A stretch of 64,000 nt of DNA from Prevotella sp. (GTDB taxonomy: Bacteria > Bacteroidota > Bacteroidia > Bacteroidales > Bacteroidaceae), in contig JAFRRN010000062.1 of the NCBI GenBank assembly GCA_017428055.1, forward strand, positions 31,183 to 95,182. Reading direction: 5' to 3'. Below are positions 1 to 7,515 of this stretch, in pieces (the first letter of the stretch is position 1; each line of letters starts with the position of its first letter). The translations under genes and the position numbers were made by a program. Under the pieces are notes generated by a model, which made no database searches, was not told the DNA's origin, and saw nothing but the letters and a program-made list of their open reading frames with translations.

Positions 1-620
1 GCAGCGAAGACTTCGTTTGGCTCCAAGCCGTACTGGGCCATCACGTCGGGCTTCAGCCAGATGCGCAGGGCGTAGGTGTTGCCTAATGCCGTCACGTCGC
101 CCACGCCGGTGATACGCATCAGTCGCGGCTTGATGTTGATGTCCACGTAGTTCGAGATGAAGTCGTCGTCATACTTGCCGTCGGTACTTCTCACTGCAAG
201 GATGCGCAGGATGTTGCTCTGTAGCTTCATCACTTGGACGCCCACCTTCGTTACGTCGGCGGGCAGCAAGGCCAAAGCCCTCGACACGCGGTTCTGCACG
301 TTCACCGCCGCCATGTCGGGGTCGGTGCCCTGTTCGAAAAAGACCGAGATGCTCACATTGCCCGATGACGATGCCTTCGAGGTGATGTAGGTCATGCCGG
401 GCACGCCGTTGATATTCTCCTCCAACGGCTGGATGACCGACTTCATGATCGTGTTCGCGTCGGCACCCGTATAGGTGGTTACCACCATCACCTGTGGTGG
501 GGCAATGCTGGGATATTGTTCGATGGACAACGACTTCATGCAGATGAAGCCTACCATCGCAATGACAATCGAGATGGCACACGCCATCACGTAGCGGTTG
601 ATGAAAATATTGTTTTTCAT
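1..620 (-). CDS. RND efflux inner-membrane transporter (AcrB-like), N-terminal part only
   Basis: The reading frame starts at an ATG at 620 and runs off the left edge, giving the first 206 residues of a protein that should be about 1,000 residues long. It begins with a short basic stretch and one hydrophobic segment (about residues 10-30), followed by the SIEQYPSIAPP and GTDPDMAAVNVQNRV motifs that mark the porter domain of hydrophobe/amphiphile RND pumps. The family forms trimers in the inner membrane and exports drugs, bile salts or detergents by proton antiport, together with a periplasmic adaptor and an outer-membrane channel. The adaptor gene lies 68 bp upstream on the same strand. The outer-membrane channel gene would be expected beyond the window edge. 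Substrate cannot be told from this fragment. Confidence 0.93.
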   Translation of the reverse strand, partial: MKNNIFINRYVMACAISIVIAMVGFICMKSLSIEQYPSIAPPQVMVVTTYTGADANTIMKSVIQPLEENINGVPGMTYITSKASSSGNVSISVFFEQGTDPDMAAVNVQNRVSRALALLPADVTKVGVQVMKLQSNILRILAVRSTDGKYDDDFISNYVDINIKPRLMRITGVGDVTALGNTYALRIWLKPDVMAQYGLEPNEVFA

Positions 621-688
621 ATTTTCGGATTTTTCGTTCTTTTCGTTATTTCGATTTAACGTTATCACGCTATCACGCTATAACGAAA

Positions 689-1819
689 TTATTTATCTTC
701 ACTCTTCGGTTCCTCTGGAAACAGCACCTGCTGCCCTTCTTGTACGTTATTCGCTCCGATGGTCACGATCTTGTCGCCTACGTTGAGACCGCTGGTGACG
801 ATGAAATCCTTACCATTGCCGATGTCCACCGTTGTCACCTCGACGGCTGTTGCCGTGCTGTCGGCCTTCACCTTAAACACCTGCTGCTTGTCCTGAAGCT
901 TCACCACAGCAACCTGAGGTATCACCATCACGTCCTTCTCGCTCATTGGCAATACCACTGTACCCTGGATGCCTGAGAACAAGTGGCCGTCAGGGTTGGG
1001 GAACGTTGCCTTTACGCCCAATGAACCGGTGGCAGCATCTACCACGCCGGTCAGACTGGTAACGCGCCCTTTGTGCGAATATTCCGTACCGTTTTTCATC
1101 ACGAACGTCACTGGCGGCAGTTCGGCCATGTATCTGGCCTTATCAGCCTGAGTCGCACCAGACGAGACCGATTCTTCGATCAGTGCCTCCGTCACAGAGA
1201 ACTCGGCGTCCATATTCGTATTGCCGCTCACCATCGTCAGCTGTGTTCCCGGCGACACCAGGTCGCCGTTGCGAACGGGAATCTCGCCGATGGCACCCGT
1301 CACGGGTGCCGTGATGGTGCAGAATCCGAGGTTCACCTTCGAGCGGTTCACTTGGGCACGGGCCTGGGCCACCGAGGCCTTGGCCTGCTTATAGGAGTTC
1401 TCAGAATTGCTGAGCATATAACTGCTCACGATGTTCTTCTCAAACAGGTTCTTGTTCGACTCATACTCCAGCTTGGCACTGTTCTCCTGTGCCAGGGCTG
1501 CCTGCAGGTTGGCCTGTGCTGCCTCCAACTCCAACCGGGCGTTGCGGGAGTCGATGACGAAGAGCACCTGTCCCTTCTTCACCTGCTGACCCTCAGTCAC
1601 GCAAATCTTCGTCAACTGGCCGCTCACCTGAGGTGTAATCGTCACATCCGACTTACCTTTCAGCTTGGCACTGAACTTCAACGGAACAGTGATGTCCTGT
1701 TTCTTCACTATCATCGTTTCGAACGATGACTTCGTTTCCTTGGGCATGTCGATTCCGCATGATGCTAATCCTGCGACTGCACTAAGCATCAATGCCCATT
1801 TAAAAGTCTTCATTACCAT
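689..1819 (-). CDS. RND efflux periplasmic adaptor (membrane fusion protein, AcrA-like) lipoprotein
   Basis: A 376-residue protein with a lipoprotein signal peptide (lipobox LASC, Cys21), so it is expected to be lipid-anchored in the periplasm. The order is typical of the HlyD/AcrA family: a beta-barrel/lipoyl half (VSGQLTKICVTEGQQVKKGQ, about residues 65-95), a coiled-coil hairpin rich in Ala, Gln and Glu (about 100-165), the second lipoyl half (TITAPVTGAIGEIPVRNGD), then beta-barrel and membrane-proximal domains. It should link the downstream RND pump to an outer-membrane channel. It starts 25 bp after the antiporter gene, so the three genes are probably co-transcribed. Met1 (1819) and Met3 (1813) are equally plausible starts. 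Confidence 0.94.
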   Translation of the reverse strand: MVMKTFKWALMLSAVAGLASCGIDMPKETKSSFETMIVKKQDITVPLKFSAKLKGKSDVTITPQVSGQLTKICVTEGQQVKKGQVLFVIDSRNARLELEAAQANLQAALAQENSAKLEYESNKNLFEKNIVSSYMLSNSENSYKQAKASVAQARAQVNRSKVNLGFCTITAPVTGAIGEIPVRNGDLVSPGTQLTMVSGNTNMDAEFSVTEALIEESVSSGATQADKARYMAELPPVTFVMKNGTEYSHKGRVTSLTGVVDAATGSLGVKATFPNPDGHLFSGIQGTVVLPMSEKDVMVIPQVAVVKLQDKQQVFKVKADSTATAVEVTTVDIGNGKDFIVTSGLNVGDKIVTIGANNVQEGQQVLFPEEPKSEDK

Positions 1820-1844
1820 TTTTAGTTTTTTTTATTGTTGATGA

Positions 1845-3575
1845 TTATTGTTGTTGTTCTATTTTTTCACGTGCACTCAGATTGTCAGTGAATTTCTGGG
1901 TCATCTCCTTGCTATACTTCTCCAAAAGAGATGAGAAGTAGATGATGAACAGGATGGCAACGAGGGCAAACATACCGAGCCAAGTGGACCCGGGAATAGC
2001 ATAATCGACGAAGTAACTGACAAAGACTGCGGTGATGAGAATGCGCAGCACACCGTAGGCTGTCAGCCTGACACGCCAGCGTGAGCCGCTATCCCATAAT
2101 TTGTTGACCTCTGGGCTGTCGGCACCTGCCCGTATCAGCATCCAAAGGAAGGGAGAGCATAAGATAAGGGCGATGAGAGCCGTCACGGGGTGAACCCATT
2201 TTGCTGATACCATGCCAGCAATGATCGGCTCGCCGTAATAGAGCATGATGGCCATGATGGCTATACAGAGTACGCTGTTAATCAACATGATGAAGATGAA
2301 ACGCTTGAAGCAGCTGTTCCACATCTGCTGTAGCTCGCTGGGAACTTTCTCGTCGCTCTCATCCGTATTGCGCTCCAGCCTGGCAATCCACTTGGCTGGG
2401 AGAACCCGCGAAAGTGCGTTGTAGGCAGGCTCTGCCAGGCGAATCATGTAGGGCGTGGTGAACGTCGTGAAGACGGACACGGCCACGACGATGGGATAAA
2501 GGAAGTCGCCAGTGACACCGAGTGATGTGCCGAGGGTGGCCAGGATGAAAGCGAACTCGCCAATCTGTGTCAGCGAGAACGAGCACTGCATGGAGGTCTT
2601 CAGCGACTGGCCTGAGAGCAGAAAGCCGCAGGTACTCAGGATGGTCTGACCCAGTATGACGGCTGCGATGATGCTGATGATGGGCACAATATACTCGATG
2701 ATGAGTGCCACATCGACCATCATGCCAACTGACACGAAGAAGATGGCACCGAAGAGGTTCTTGACCGGGGCAACCAAATGCTCTATTTCCTCTGCCTCGA
2801 CGGTCTCTGCCAGGATGCTGCCCATGACGAAGGCGCCGAAGGCTGCGGAGAAGCCCGCCTCGGAGGCCGCCACTACCATGCCGAAGCAGAGGGCGAGCGA
2901 AATGATGAGCAGGGTCTCGTCGTTCATCAGCGGCTTCAACTTACGCAATGCCATGGGGATAAAATAAAGTCCTACGGTGAACCAGAGCACGAGATAAAGG
3001 CCCAGCGTCAGGATGGCATTGAGCATTTGAGAGCCTTCAAACTCCTTGCTGACGGCCATGGTGGAGAGCATCACCATGAGTACGATGGCTAAGATATCCT
3101 CAATGATTAACACACTGAGCACGAGGCCGGCAAAGCGCTTCTGGCGAAGCCCCATGTCGTCGAAGGCCTTGAAAATGATGGTTGTCGATGACATGGCGAG
3201 CATGCCGCCCAGGAAAATGCAGTCCATATCGCTCCATCCGAAGAGTTCGCCCGTGCATGCACCGACGTACATCATGGCCAAGATGATGGCCAAAGCGGCA
3301 ATGATAGGCGCAGCACCCATCTTCAGTATTTTCTTGAATGAGAATTCCAGGCCAAGTGCGAAGAGCAGGAATATCACACCTATTTCACTCCACACGTGTA
3401 CGCCGTGCATGTCTGTCACGCTGGGCATATAGGGCATATTTGGCGAGGCGAGGAATCCCGCGACGATATAACCAAGCACGATAGGTTGTTTTAGACTCTT
3501 GAAAAAGAGCGTCATGACACCTGCGCAAATCAAGATGAGCGCAAGGTCGGCAATCAATGGTTCAAGATGTGACAT
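1845..3575 (-). CDS. Kef-type cation:proton antiporter (CPA2 family)
   Basis: A 576-residue polytopic membrane protein with about a dozen hydrophobic segments in the first 400 residues. The sequence has the Na+/H+ exchanger fold of the monovalent cation:proton antiporter-2 family, including the IGVIFLLFALGLEFS motif (about residues 66-80), the LIIEDILAIVLM segment (about 155-167) that holds the ion-binding acidic residues, and the SVGMMVDV segment. KefB/KefC proteins usually continue into a cytoplasmic TrkA-N nucleotide-binding domain. Here the tail (about residues 400-576) instead holds four more hydrophobic segments and a short charged end, so ligand gating through TrkA-N is not expected. 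It is followed within 25 bp by the RND adaptor gene, which suggests a shared envelope-stress or pH role. The transported cation is unknown. Confidence 0.9.
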   Translation of the reverse strand: MSHLEPLIADLALILICAGVMTLFFKSLKQPIVLGYIVAGFLASPNMPYMPSVTDMHGVHVWSEIGVIFLLFALGLEFSFKKILKMGAAPIIAALAIILAMMYVGACTGELFGWSDMDCIFLGGMLAMSSTTIIFKAFDDMGLRQKRFAGLVLSVLIIEDILAIVLMVMLSTMAVSKEFEGSQMLNAILTLGLYLVLWFTVGLYFIPMALRKLKPLMNDETLLIISLALCFGMVVAASEAGFSAAFGAFVMGSILAETVEAEEIEHLVAPVKNLFGAIFFVSVGMMVDVALIIEYIVPIISIIAAVILGQTILSTCGFLLSGQSLKTSMQCSFSLTQIGEFAFILATLGTSLGVTGDFLYPIVVAVSVFTTFTTPYMIRLAEPAYNALSRVLPAKWIARLERNTDESDEKVPSELQQMWNSCFKRFIFIMLINSVLCIAIMAIMLYYGEPIIAGMVSAKWVHPVTALIALILCSPFLWMLIRAGADSPEVNKLWDSGSRWRVRLTAYGVLRILITAVFVSYFVDYAIPGSTWLGMFALVAILFIIYFSSLLEKYSKEMTQKFTDNLSAREKIEQQQ

Positions 3576-3618
3576 AAGATGTTTAATTATTGATGCTTTT
3601 GAAAAATGTTCATGTTTC

Positions 3619-3635
3619 GCAAGTTCCTAACTTGC
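3619..3635 (-). repeat. 17-bp perfect palindrome before the antiporter gene
   Basis: Seven-base arms (GCAAGTT and AACTTGC) flank a 3-base centre. The palindrome overlaps the stop codon of the 58-codon ORF and lies 44-60 bp upstream of the antiporter start. It could be a small attenuating hairpin or an operator; no T-run follows, so it is not a classic terminator. Confidence 0.4.
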
Positions 3636-3803
3636 CAGTTTTAACTGATAAATGTTGAAGAAATGACCAAGTTTGTCCGACCGATTCACGAGCAGGTCGA
3701 GGATTTGTCCATCGTCGATATGGAAGCACTCTGTGCTTTCGCGGACAATCTTGAGTGTCATATACCAGATTCTCTCAATGAGAGTAAGATCCACTCTATT
3801 CAT
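3627..3803 (-). CDS. Small 58-residue ORF, function unknown
   Basis: The ORF begins at an ATG at 3803 and encodes 58 residues (start MNRVDLTLIERIWYMTLKIV, end NIYQLKLAS). It is predicted to be largely helical and contains no signal peptide. I do not recognise a family. Support comes mainly from position: a well-formed promoter (-33 TTTG, -7 TACATTTG) lies about 70 bp upstream on the same strand, and the ORF sits between that promoter and the antiporter gene, 51 bp ahead of it. It could be a genuine small protein, a leader peptide, or the 3' remnant of a longer gene, since the frame is closed by a stop only 20 codons before the ATG. Confidence 0.4.
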   Translation of the reverse strand: MNRVDLTLIERIWYMTLKIVRESTECFHIDDGQILDLLVNRSDKLGHFFNIYQLKLAS

Positions 3804-3872
3804 GGCTGCATCCTTGAAGAGTCTGCTTACTCTGTTATAACCATAATAAAAACACTTTTAAGTTTCCGATTG

Positions 3873-3903
3873 CAAATGTAACGATTATTTCTTAATTCCC
3901 AAA
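3873..3903 (-). promoter_or_regulatory. Bacteroidota-type promoter for the antiporter/efflux operon
   Basis: On the minus strand, TTTG (complement of 3900-3903) is followed after 19 bp by TACATTTG (complement of 3873-3880). This matches the Bacteroidota sigma-ABfr consensus of TTTG and TAnnTTTG. Transcription would start near 3866 and read through the small ORF, the antiporter and the RND genes. It is the only good promoter seen upstream of that gene set. Confidence 0.6.
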
Positions 3904-4093
3904 GAAAGACAAAAACAAAATTAATCATACAGAGAATAGTGTGTGTAAAAGGTGAACATTGAGATAATCCACAAAGTATGTGTAAAAGCATGGGATTACT
4001 ACACCAAGAACCCGATATTTGGTGATTCCGAACCACATGAATTGGCGTGAATAGCTTGGCGAAGGATTTGTTTACCCTTTGTGGAGGTGCCAT

Positions 4094-4163
4094 AAACAGT
4101 TTGTTTGCGTATGGAAAACAATTTGTTTACCATCCGAAAACAAACTGTTTGCCATACGTAAAC
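4094..4163. repeat. Array of three imperfect palindromes at 22-bp spacing (array 1)
   Basis: Three 17-bp units begin at 4103, 4125 and 4147, exactly 22 bp apart: GTTTGCGTATGGAAAAC, GTTTACCATCCGAAAAC and GTTTGCCATACGTAAAC. Each has GTTT at one end and AAAC at the other. A perfect 13-bp inverted repeat (4094-4106 with 4138-4150) is superimposed. The array sits in a gap of about 570 bp (3804-4372) between the divergent antiporter operon and the FKBP genes; apart from the two promoters and this array I see nothing else there. A second array with the same geometry is at 11961-12023. Confidence 0.7.
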
Positions 4164-4320
4164 AAATGAAAAGAGGCCTTTTTCATCAGAATATCTGCCT
4201 ATTATATTATAAGGAATTCAAGGAGTTAAGAAGGAGCAAATCATTCCATGCCGCAGTTAATCAAAACATTAAAACTCCTTAATTTTCATGGTACTTAGCA
4301 CGTATTCATGAGAAAAGTGT

Positions 4321-4328
4321 TAATTTTG
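4321..4328 (+). promoter_or_regulatory. -7 promoter element of the FKBP cluster
   Basis: TAATTTTG matches the Bacteroidota -7 consensus TAnnTTTG and lies 44 bp before the first FKBP start codon. No clear TTTG is present at -33. The palindrome array ends about 160 bp upstream. Confidence 0.5.
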
Positions 4329-4372
4329 CACGATTTAAATGATTGTGATTAAATTAATATAGGTAAGAAAGA

Positions 4373-4978
4373 ATGGATCAAGTAAGTTATGCCTTGGGTC
4401 TTGGCATCGGTCGCCAATTGTGTGACATGGGTGCAAAGACCCTCAATATTGACGACTTTGCGCAGGCTATCAAGGATGTTATCGCGGGGGTGAAACCCCG
4501 TTTGGGCGAAAGCGAGGCGCAAGCCATTGTGCAAAGGTTTTTCCAAGAGCAGGAGAAGAAGCAGCGTGCCAATGCCGCCGAGAGGTTCAAGGCCAATAAG
4601 GAGAAGGGAGAGAAATATCTCTCGGAGAACGCCGCCAAGGCGGGTGTCCACACATTGCCCAGCGGTTTGCAGTACCAAATATTGAAGGAAGGCAACGGGA
4701 AGTCGCCAAAAAGTACCGACCAGGTGAAGTGCCACTATGAGGGTATGTTGGTAGACGGGACGCTGTTCGACAGCTCCATCCAGCGTGGTGAGCCCGCCAC
4801 ATTCCCCCTGAATGGGGTGATTGCGGGTTGGACGGAAGGCTTGCAACTGATGAAAGAGGGTGCCAAATATCGTTTCTTCATCCCTTATCATTTAGGTTAT
4901 GGCGAGCGAGGTGCGGGTCAGTCCATCCCCCCGTTCTCTGCCCTTGTCTTCGATGTGGAATTGATAGAAGTCATATAA
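4373..4978 (+). CDS. FKBP-type peptidyl-prolyl cis-trans isomerase, cytoplasmic form
   Basis: A 201-residue protein of the FkpA/Mip type: a helical N-terminal dimerisation region (about residues 1-75) linked to an FKBP domain (about 95-200). The FKBP hallmarks are visible: VKCHYEGMLVDGTLFDSS, the V/I-AGWTEGLQLM strand-helix segment, YRFFIPYHLGYGERGAG, and PPFSALVFDVELIEV at the end. Unlike the next two genes it has no signal peptide or lipobox, so it is probably cytoplasmic. These enzymes speed proline isomerisation and act as chaperones. It is the first of three tandem FKBP genes, with 31 bp to the next. The start ATG follows a -7 element at a plausible distance. Confidence 0.93.
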   Translation: MDQVSYALGLGIGRQLCDMGAKTLNIDDFAQAIKDVIAGVKPRLGESEAQAIVQRFFQEQEKKQRANAAERFKANKEKGEKYLSENAAKAGVHTLPSGLQYQILKEGNGKSPKSTDQVKCHYEGMLVDGTLFDSSIQRGEPATFPLNGVIAGWTEGLQLMKEGAKYRFFIPYHLGYGERGAGQSIPPFSALVFDVELIEVI

Positions 4979-5009
4979 GAACAATAACAAATAACAAAAA
5001 ACAACAGAA

Positions 5010-5921
5010 ATGAAAAAATTAACTTTTGTGGCAGCCATGGTCATTGCCGTCGCTGCATTCACGGGTTGTGGCAACCCAACGCCAAAAGCCAGTTTGAAGA
5101 GTGACATTGACTCCATGAGCTATGCCATAGGACAAACCCAAAGCCAAGGCCTCAAAGACTTCCTTGTGCAGCGCATGGACATCGACACAGCTTACATGAG
5201 TGAATTCATCAAGGGTCTTAACGACGGAGCCAATGCGGGCGACGACAAGAAGAAGGCCGCTTACTATGCCGGTATCCAGATTGGCCAGCAGATTTCCACC
5301 CAGATGGTGAAGGGCATCAACCGCGAGATTTTCGGTAAGGACACCACCAAGACCATTTCCATGAAGAACTTTATGGCAGGTTTCGTGGCTGGTACCACTG
5401 GCAAGAGCCAGAAGATGACCATGCAAGAGGCACAGACCGTGGCCCAGGTCAAGTCGCAGGAGATCAAGACCAAGAACATGGAAAAGGAATTTGGCCCCAA
5501 CAAGCTTGCCGGCGAGAAGTTCATGGCGGAGAATGGCAAGAAGCCTGATGTGAAGACCATGCCCGTGGAAATCCAACAGCCCGACGGCAAAGTCCTCAAG
5601 TCGTTTATACAATATAAGGTCATCAAGGAAGGTAATGGTGCTTTGCCAAAAGACACCTCGATGGTGAAGGTACACTATGAGGGTAAGATGATTGACGGTA
5701 CGGTGTTCGACAGCTCCTATCAGCGTGGCGCTCCCGTCACGCTTCGTGCTAACCAGGTTATCAAGGGCTTCACCCAAGCCTTGACCCACATGCCAGTTGG
5801 TTCTACGTGGGAGGTTTACATTCCCCAGGAATTGGCATACGCAGACCGTGAGCAAGGGCAGATTAAGCCTTTCTCCCCGCTGATTTTCAAGATAGAACTG
5901 ATTTCCCTCGGTGCTAAATAA
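5010..5921 (+). CDS. FKBP-type peptidyl-prolyl isomerase, lipoprotein
   Basis: A 303-residue protein with a lipoprotein signal (lipobox FTGC, Cys20), so it is expected to be anchored in the envelope. A long helical N-terminal region (about residues 30-180; SYAIGQTQSQGLKD, then YYAGIQIGQQI) precedes the FKBP domain (about 200-300; VKVHYEGKMIDGTVFDSS and WEVYIPQELAYADREQG). The N-terminal region is longer than in Mip/FkpA and resembles a duplicated dimerisation module. It would assist folding of periplasmic or outer-membrane proteins. It lies 9 bp upstream of the third FKBP gene, clearly in one operon. Confidence 0.92.
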   Translation: MKKLTFVAAMVIAVAAFTGCGNPTPKASLKSDIDSMSYAIGQTQSQGLKDFLVQRMDIDTAYMSEFIKGLNDGANAGDDKKKAAYYAGIQIGQQISTQMVKGINREIFGKDTTKTISMKNFMAGFVAGTTGKSQKMTMQEAQTVAQVKSQEIKTKNMEKEFGPNKLAGEKFMAENGKKPDVKTMPVEIQQPDGKVLKSFIQYKVIKEGNGALPKDTSMVKVHYEGKMIDGTVFDSSYQRGAPVTLRANQVIKGFTQALTHMPVGSTWEVYIPQELAYADREQGQIKPFSPLIFKIELISLGAK

Positions 5922-5930
5922 TCCAAATCC

Positions 5931-6893
5931 ATGAAGAAGATTGTTGTTTTGAGCATCGCCATTCTTGCCAGTGCCTCGTTCAGTACGGCAAGTGCAGGAA
6001 AGAAAAAAGACAAGAAACAGAAACAAGAGGAGGTGGTCGTGGTGGCAGAAAACGAGCCTGTCATCTTGGCAACACCTTCCGATTCGATGAGCTACGCGGC
6101 TGGCAAGACCGCCACGCAAGGGCTGATCCCATACCTCCAGCAGCAACTGAACGTTGATACTGCCTATATGGAAGACTTCGCCAAGGGCTTTGAAGAGGCA
6201 TACGCGAAGATTGAAGACCCCAAATACGTGGCTTACATCGCTGGTTCGCAGATTGCCCAGATGGCTAAGCAGCGTATCTTCCCTTCCATGAAGGGTAATT
6301 TCGAAGGCTCTGACATCGCCCTCTCGGAGGACTTGTTCAGCAAGGGATTCATCTCTTCGTTGAAGAAAGACAATAGCATCTATCCTGACTCTGTTGCCAA
6401 CAAGCTCTTCAATGACCGCGTGGAAGCCATTAAGAAGGCGCAACAAGCCGAGTATATCGAGCAAAACAAGGCTTGGCTCGCAGACAACGCTACCAAGGAA
6501 GGTGTGCAGACAACGGCCAGTGGCTTGCAATACAAGGTCATCACCATGGGTACTGGCGAGAAGCCGAAGGCAACCGACAAGGTGGTGGTGAAATACGAGG
6601 GCAAGATGATTGACGGCACCGTGTTTGACAGTTCTTATAAGCGCAACCCACAAACCAGCTCGTTCCGTTGCGACCAAGTCATCAAGGGATGGACAGAAGC
6701 ACTCACGATGATGCCAGTAGGCAGCAAGTGGGAACTCTACATTCCTGAGAATTTGGCATACGGAGAGCGTCAGGCAGGGCAGATTAAGCCCTATTCCACA
6801 TTGATTTTCACGGTGGAACTGGAGAGCATCGAGGCAGAACCCGCCAAGGCGGAGACCAAACCCGCAGCCAAGAAGCCTGCTGCAAAGAAGTAA
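5931..6893 (+). CDS. FKBP-type peptidyl-prolyl isomerase, periplasmic with Lys/Ala-rich tail
   Basis: A 320-residue protein with a cleavable signal peptide (residues 1 to about 23, FSTASAG) and then a Lys-rich segment (KKKDKKQKQ). The helical N-terminal domain (about 45-185) is followed by an FKBP domain (about 195-300; VVKYEGKMIDGTVFDSSYKR and WELYIPENLAYGERQAG). The last 20 residues are low-complexity Lys, Ala and Pro. It parallels the preceding lipoprotein over its whole length, so the pair probably arose by tandem duplication. It closes the operon: a strong hairpin follows at 6937-6976. Confidence 0.92.
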   Translation: MKKIVVLSIAILASASFSTASAGKKKDKKQKQEEVVVVAENEPVILATPSDSMSYAAGKTATQGLIPYLQQQLNVDTAYMEDFAKGFEEAYAKIEDPKYVAYIAGSQIAQMAKQRIFPSMKGNFEGSDIALSEDLFSKGFISSLKKDNSIYPDSVANKLFNDRVEAIKKAQQAEYIEQNKAWLADNATKEGVQTTASGLQYKVITMGTGEKPKATDKVVVKYEGKMIDGTVFDSSYKRNPQTSSFRCDQVIKGWTEALTMMPVGSKWELYIPENLAYGERQAGQIKPYSTLIFTVELESIEAEPAKAETKPAAKKPAAKK

Positions 6894-6936
6894 GAAAACA
6901 AATAGACATTTGGAGGGAAATATCCCCTTTTACATG

Positions 6937-6976
6937 ACAAAATGCACGGAAGATGAAATTTTTCCGTGCATTTTGT
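6937..6976 (+). terminator. Intrinsic terminator after the FKBP operon
   Basis: Perfect 15-base arms (6937-6951 and 6962-6976) enclose a 10-base loop, with T-rich sequence after the stem. The right arm overlaps the -33 region of the next promoter, so terminator and promoter are packed together. Confidence 0.8.
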
Positions 6977-7006
6977 TGTTTATATCGTGAAATTTGCCTA
7001 CTTTTG
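6972..7006 (+). promoter_or_regulatory. Promoter of the lrp-like operon
   Basis: TTTG at 6972-6975 and TACTTTTG at 6999-7006 are about 23 bp apart. This fits the Bacteroidota promoter pattern loosely for spacing and well for the -7 box. Transcription would start near 7014, about 23 bp before the regulator's ATG. Confidence 0.5.
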
Positions 7007-7036
7007 CTTTGATAAAAACATGATATAATAAGTGAA

Positions 7037-7501
7037 ATGGAAAAAATCGATAAACTTGACAAAAAGATCTTGAGCATTCTTTCCAAGAATGCACGAATCC
7101 CGTTTAAGGACGTGGCGGCGGAATGTGGCGTGTCACGTGCCGCCATCCACCAACGTGTGCAACACCTCATGGAGGATGGCGTGATTACGGGAAGTGGCTT
7201 CGATGTCAGCCCCAAGAGCCTGGGTTATAGCACCTGCACCTACGTCGGGCTGAACTTGGAACGTGGCAGCATGTACAAGAATGTGGTGAAACGGCTGATT
7301 GACATCCCCGAAATCGTGGAATGCCACTTCACCACGGGGCCCTATACGATGCTCCTCAAACTCTATGCCCGGGACAATGAACAGCTGATGGACCTTCTTA
7401 ATAACAAACTCCAAGGAATCCCGGGAGTGGTTTCCACAGAGACACTTATCTCTCTGGAACAGAGCATCAAGCGAGAAATACCTGTACATACCGACGATTG
7501 A
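7037..7501 (+). CDS. Lrp/AsnC-family transcriptional regulator
   Basis: A 154-residue protein with the two domains of the family. An N-terminal winged helix-turn-helix spans about residues 5-60 (LDKKILSILSKNARIPFKDV and CGVSRAAIHQRV). A C-terminal RAM ligand-binding domain spans about 70-145 (HFTTGPYTMLLKLYARDNEQL). Family members form octamers, bind amino acids and control amino-acid and peptide metabolism. The next gene starts 15 bp after its stop, and the peptidase and glutaminyl-cyclase genes that follow suggest it autoregulates a peptide-processing operon. The ligand is not predictable from the sequence. Confidence 0.92.
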   Translation: MEKIDKLDKKILSILSKNARIPFKDVAAECGVSRAAIHQRVQHLMEDGVITGSGFDVSPKSLGYSTCTYVGLNLERGSMYKNVVKRLIDIPEIVECHFTTGPYTMLLKLYARDNEQLMDLLNNKLQGIPGVVSTETLISLEQSIKREIPVHTDD

Positions 7502-7515
7502 AGACGAAGAGGGAC

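Noticed and set aside
3663-3881. A 72-codon plus-strand ORF opposite the small minus-strand ORF
   Set aside because: There is no promoter on this strand, whereas the opposite strand has a consensus promoter; the predicted protein shows no recognisable features.
4103-4163. The 22-bp periodic arrays as small CRISPR arrays
   Set aside because: The units are imperfect, palindromic and only three, with spacers of 3-5 bp; there are no cas genes nearby.
5019-6677. A long open frame on the minus strand (552 codons) opposite the FKBP genes
   Set aside because: It runs antisense to two clear FKBP domains, lacks a signal or domain pattern and is rich in His, Leu and Arg, as expected for the complement of Lys- and Asp-rich genes. 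The two homologous FKBP genes keep the antisense frame open.
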